Positions 22,739 to 23,859 of a stretch of DNA of 23,859 nucleotides are shown here, one piece after another. The stretch is from JAWXCM01 sp034408745 (GTDB lineage: Bacteria; Acidobacteriota; Terriglobia; Bryobacterales; Bryobacteraceae). The stretch spans positions 1-23,859 of the forward strand of contig JAWXCM010000002.1 in NCBI GenBank assembly GCA_034408745.1, in the 5' to 3' direction. Positions within the stretch are counted from its first letter, which is position 1. Each line of letters starts with the position of its first letter. A model generated the notes under the pieces. It made no database searches. It saw nothing but the letters and a program-made list of their open reading frames with translations, and was not told the DNA's origin. Made by a program: the position numbers and the translations under genes.

Positions 22739-22948
22739 TCAGGCGCGCCGCTGGCTGTGGCCGCCGGACAGGATTCGGGCGGGCAGGATGAGGATGGCCC
22801 AGAGCAGCTCGAGCACGCCGCCTACCGCGATGCCGACGATGCGGAAGGGCAACAGCAGCAGCCAGACAAGCGGGTATAGCACCAGCGCCAGCAGCGCGAG
22901 CGGCCATGAGATGACGAAGAGCAGGCACCAGAACAGAAACGTAAGCAT
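22739..22948 (-). CDS. Small two-helix membrane protein (69 residues)
   Basis: The protein is almost entirely hydrophobic, with one helix at about 1-35 (L-F-W-C-L-L-F-V-I-S-W-P-L-A-L-L-A-L-V) and another at 36-58 (I-V-G-I-A-V-G-G-V-L-E-L-L-W-A-I-L), and a basic C-terminus. An AGGA lies nine bases before the ATG at 22948. No named family is recognised. The hydrophobic pattern and the ribosome binding site make it a convincing real gene. Confidence 0.72.
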   Translation of the reverse strand: MLTFLFWCLLFVISWPLALLALVLYPLVWLLLLPFRIVGIAVGGVLELLWAILILPARILSGGHSQRRA

Positions 22949-22991
22949 TTGAATTCGTTCCTTTGCTGAAGTACGCAGGCGGCCCGGAAAA

Positions 22992-23368
22992 AGTTCCGTG
23001 AGCCGAGCAGGGCGGTCGGAGGTGTATCAGCTGACGTCGGCCAATGCGATCGCGCGGCGGGCCATGTCCAGGTGCCTGGCGCGTCGCTGATAGCGACGGT
23101 TCCGCAGCAGAGCATCACGCTGTTTGTGCTGACGGCGAAGGATGCGGGGCAGGGTGGGAATCAGGCTCCGGTGGCCGCGATCAGTGCGAATCCGGAGACG
23201 GGCTATGCACCTGTCGCGGTCACAGAACGACCGGGGCAGCGGATTCCCTGGTGAGGTAACCATCTTCAACAAGGGCGCCGCGGAGTTTCCGATCTGACGC
23301 TGACCTTCCACTTCGGCGGCGACCAGAAGGTGACAAGGGTGAAGACTGGCCCGCGCTACACTTATTGA
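22992..23368 (+). pseudogene. Remnant of a cellulase-like enzyme tail with a CBM2-like domain
   Basis: Three frames in order give recognisable pieces. V-Y-Q-L-T-S-A-N-A-I-A-R (23022-23057) and then G-H-V-Q-V-P-G-A-S-L-I-A-T-V-P-Q-Q-S-I-T-L-F-V-L (from about 23060) match the closing beta-domain of GH44-type and similar secreted glycosidases. A linker N-Q-A-P-V-A-A-I-S-A-N-P follows. N-D-R-G-S-G-F-P-G-E-V-T-I-F-N-K-G (frame of 23226) and D-L-T-L-T-F-H-F-G-G-D-Q-K-V-T (from 23291, stop 23366) resemble a CBM2 cellulose-binding domain, with the usual Trp replaced by Arg. At least three frame changes occur and there is no catalytic part, so this is a decayed 3' end. The family is from memory, not a search. 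Confidence 0.6.
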
Positions 23369-23371
23369 ACT

Positions 23372-23859
23372 GTGCGGAATTTTATCGTATTGCTGGGGAT
23401 TTGTTGCGTTTGGCCGCTTTCGGCGGATGTTGTTGTGTTGAAGAACGGGGACCGCGTTACCGGGTCGGTGGTTAAGAAGGACAGCAAGTCGATCACGATC
23501 AAGACCGAAGCCTTTGGCGTGATCAATGCCGCCTGGGATCAGGTGGCGAGTGTGTCGACGGAGGCGCCGGTGACGGTGGAACTGAAGACGGGCGACACTC
23601 TGAACGGGAAGCTGGCGACGGAAGAGGGCAAGCTGGTGGTTCGGGCTGAGGCCGCTCCGGTGAGAGAAGCGGCGCTGGCTGACGTGGCGGCGGTTCGCGA
23701 TGCGGCTGAACAGAAGGCCTATGAGCGAATGTTGACGCCGCCGTGGTCGGGGCTGTGGGCGGGTTCGGCGAACTTCGGTTTTGCGGGCACGCAGGGCAAT
23801 GCGGAGACGCTGACCATGACGGCTGGTGTGAATGCGGCTCGTGTGACGCGGCATGACAA
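23372..23859 (+). CDS. DUF481 outer-membrane protein, 5' part
   Basis: A GTG at 23372, three bases after the pseudogene stop, opens a frame still open at the window end (162 codons). A signal peptide covers about 1-18 (F-I-V-L-L-G-I-C-C-V-W-P-L-S-A). Two similar strand units follow, D-V-V-V-L-K-N-G-D-R-V-T-G-S and T-V-E-L-K-T-G-D-T-L-N-G-K, each resembling a small SH3-like fold. A linker of about 45 residues follows, then L-W-A-G-S-A-N-F-G-F-A-G-T-Q-G-N-A-E-T, the start of the DUF481 barrel domain. DUF481 proteins are envelope proteins of unknown role. The remaining barrel lies beyond the window. The start codon has little Shine-Dalgarno support. Confidence 0.8.
   Translation, partial: MRNFIVLLGICCVWPLSADVVVLKNGDRVTGSVVKKDSKSITIKTEAFGVINAAWDQVASVSTEAPVTVELKTGDTLNGKLATEEGKLVVRAEAAPVREAALADVAAVRDAAEQKAYERMLTPPWSGLWAGSANFGFAGTQGNAETLTMTAGVNAARVTRHD

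Noticed and set aside
22257..22928. Minus-strand frame over the response regulator, 223 codons
   Set aside because: Antisense to a clear receiver domain, with no recognisable motifs.
23027..23854. 275-codon minus-strand frame at the right edge
   Set aside because: Arg/His-rich shadow of the DUF481 gene and cellulase remnant, which have family motifs on the plus strand.
1..23859. CRISPR arrays, tRNA or rRNA genes
   Set aside because: No regularly spaced direct repeats, no cloverleaf-like sequences with CCA-type ends and no rRNA motifs were noticed on reading. A dedicated tRNA scan was not possible.

Overview
The window looks like a chromosomal piece of a soil-type acidobacterium, probably of the Bryobacterales/Solibacter group. 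This is an inference from gene content: GC-rich coding sequence, an Oar-like TonB-dependent receptor with an N-terminal carboxypeptidase-regulatory domain, a protein of the 'ANRRNA-STGP' family that is abundant in acidobacteria, a pseudokinase, and several secreted carbohydrate-active enzymes. No rRNA, tRNA or CRISPR array was seen.

Layout. 1-1440 is a decayed mobile-type cassette on the minus strand: a UPF0175-like antitoxin, a DUF3368/PIN-like toxin and the N-terminal part of a tyrosine recombinase. They are laid out as a tightly coupled operon, but each is broken by frameshifts, and the recombinase lacks its catalytic domain. 1440-3000 holds a possible gene fragment, a small regulatory hairpin, an acidobacterial family protein and a doubtful small ORF. 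2992-5118 (minus) has a glycosylasparaginase-like Ntn-hydrolase and a membrane-anchored pseudokinase, separated by a two-hairpin repeat that also occurs at 77-114. 5199-7919 (plus) has a hemerythrin-like iron-sulfur repair protein followed closely by a secreted GH42 beta-galactosidase. 7900-10805 has a conserved protein of unknown function (minus), divergent from an M49-type metallopeptidase, which overlaps by ATGA a doubly frameshifted SH3 gene. A bidirectional terminator follows.

10863-13545 (minus) is the housekeeping rpsO-pnp pair. 13712-16135 is one polypeptide joining a truncated SGNH/CE12-like esterase, a PL10 pectate lyase and a GH43-like beta-propeller. It is followed by dctA (minus), a large TonB-dependent receptor-like protein (plus) and a secreted amidohydrolase (minus). 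22015-23859 has possible coding remnants, a single-domain response regulator, a 69-aa membrane protein, the frameshifted tail of a cellulase-like enzyme, and the start of a DUF481 outer-membrane protein cut by the window end.

Taken together, the region suggests a plant-polysaccharide-degrading heterotroph (galactosides, pectin, formerly cellulose) that takes up products across the outer membrane and imports C4-dicarboxylates. The most notable observations are the chimeric pectinolytic enzyme whose esterase part lacks its Asp-His block, the pseudokinase with HRD and DFG both lost, the covarying REP-like hairpins, the broken toxin-antitoxin-recombinase cassette, and the compensating double frameshift in the SH3 gene. 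Several frameshifts are repaired by removing or adding one base, so real decay and assembly error both need to be considered.
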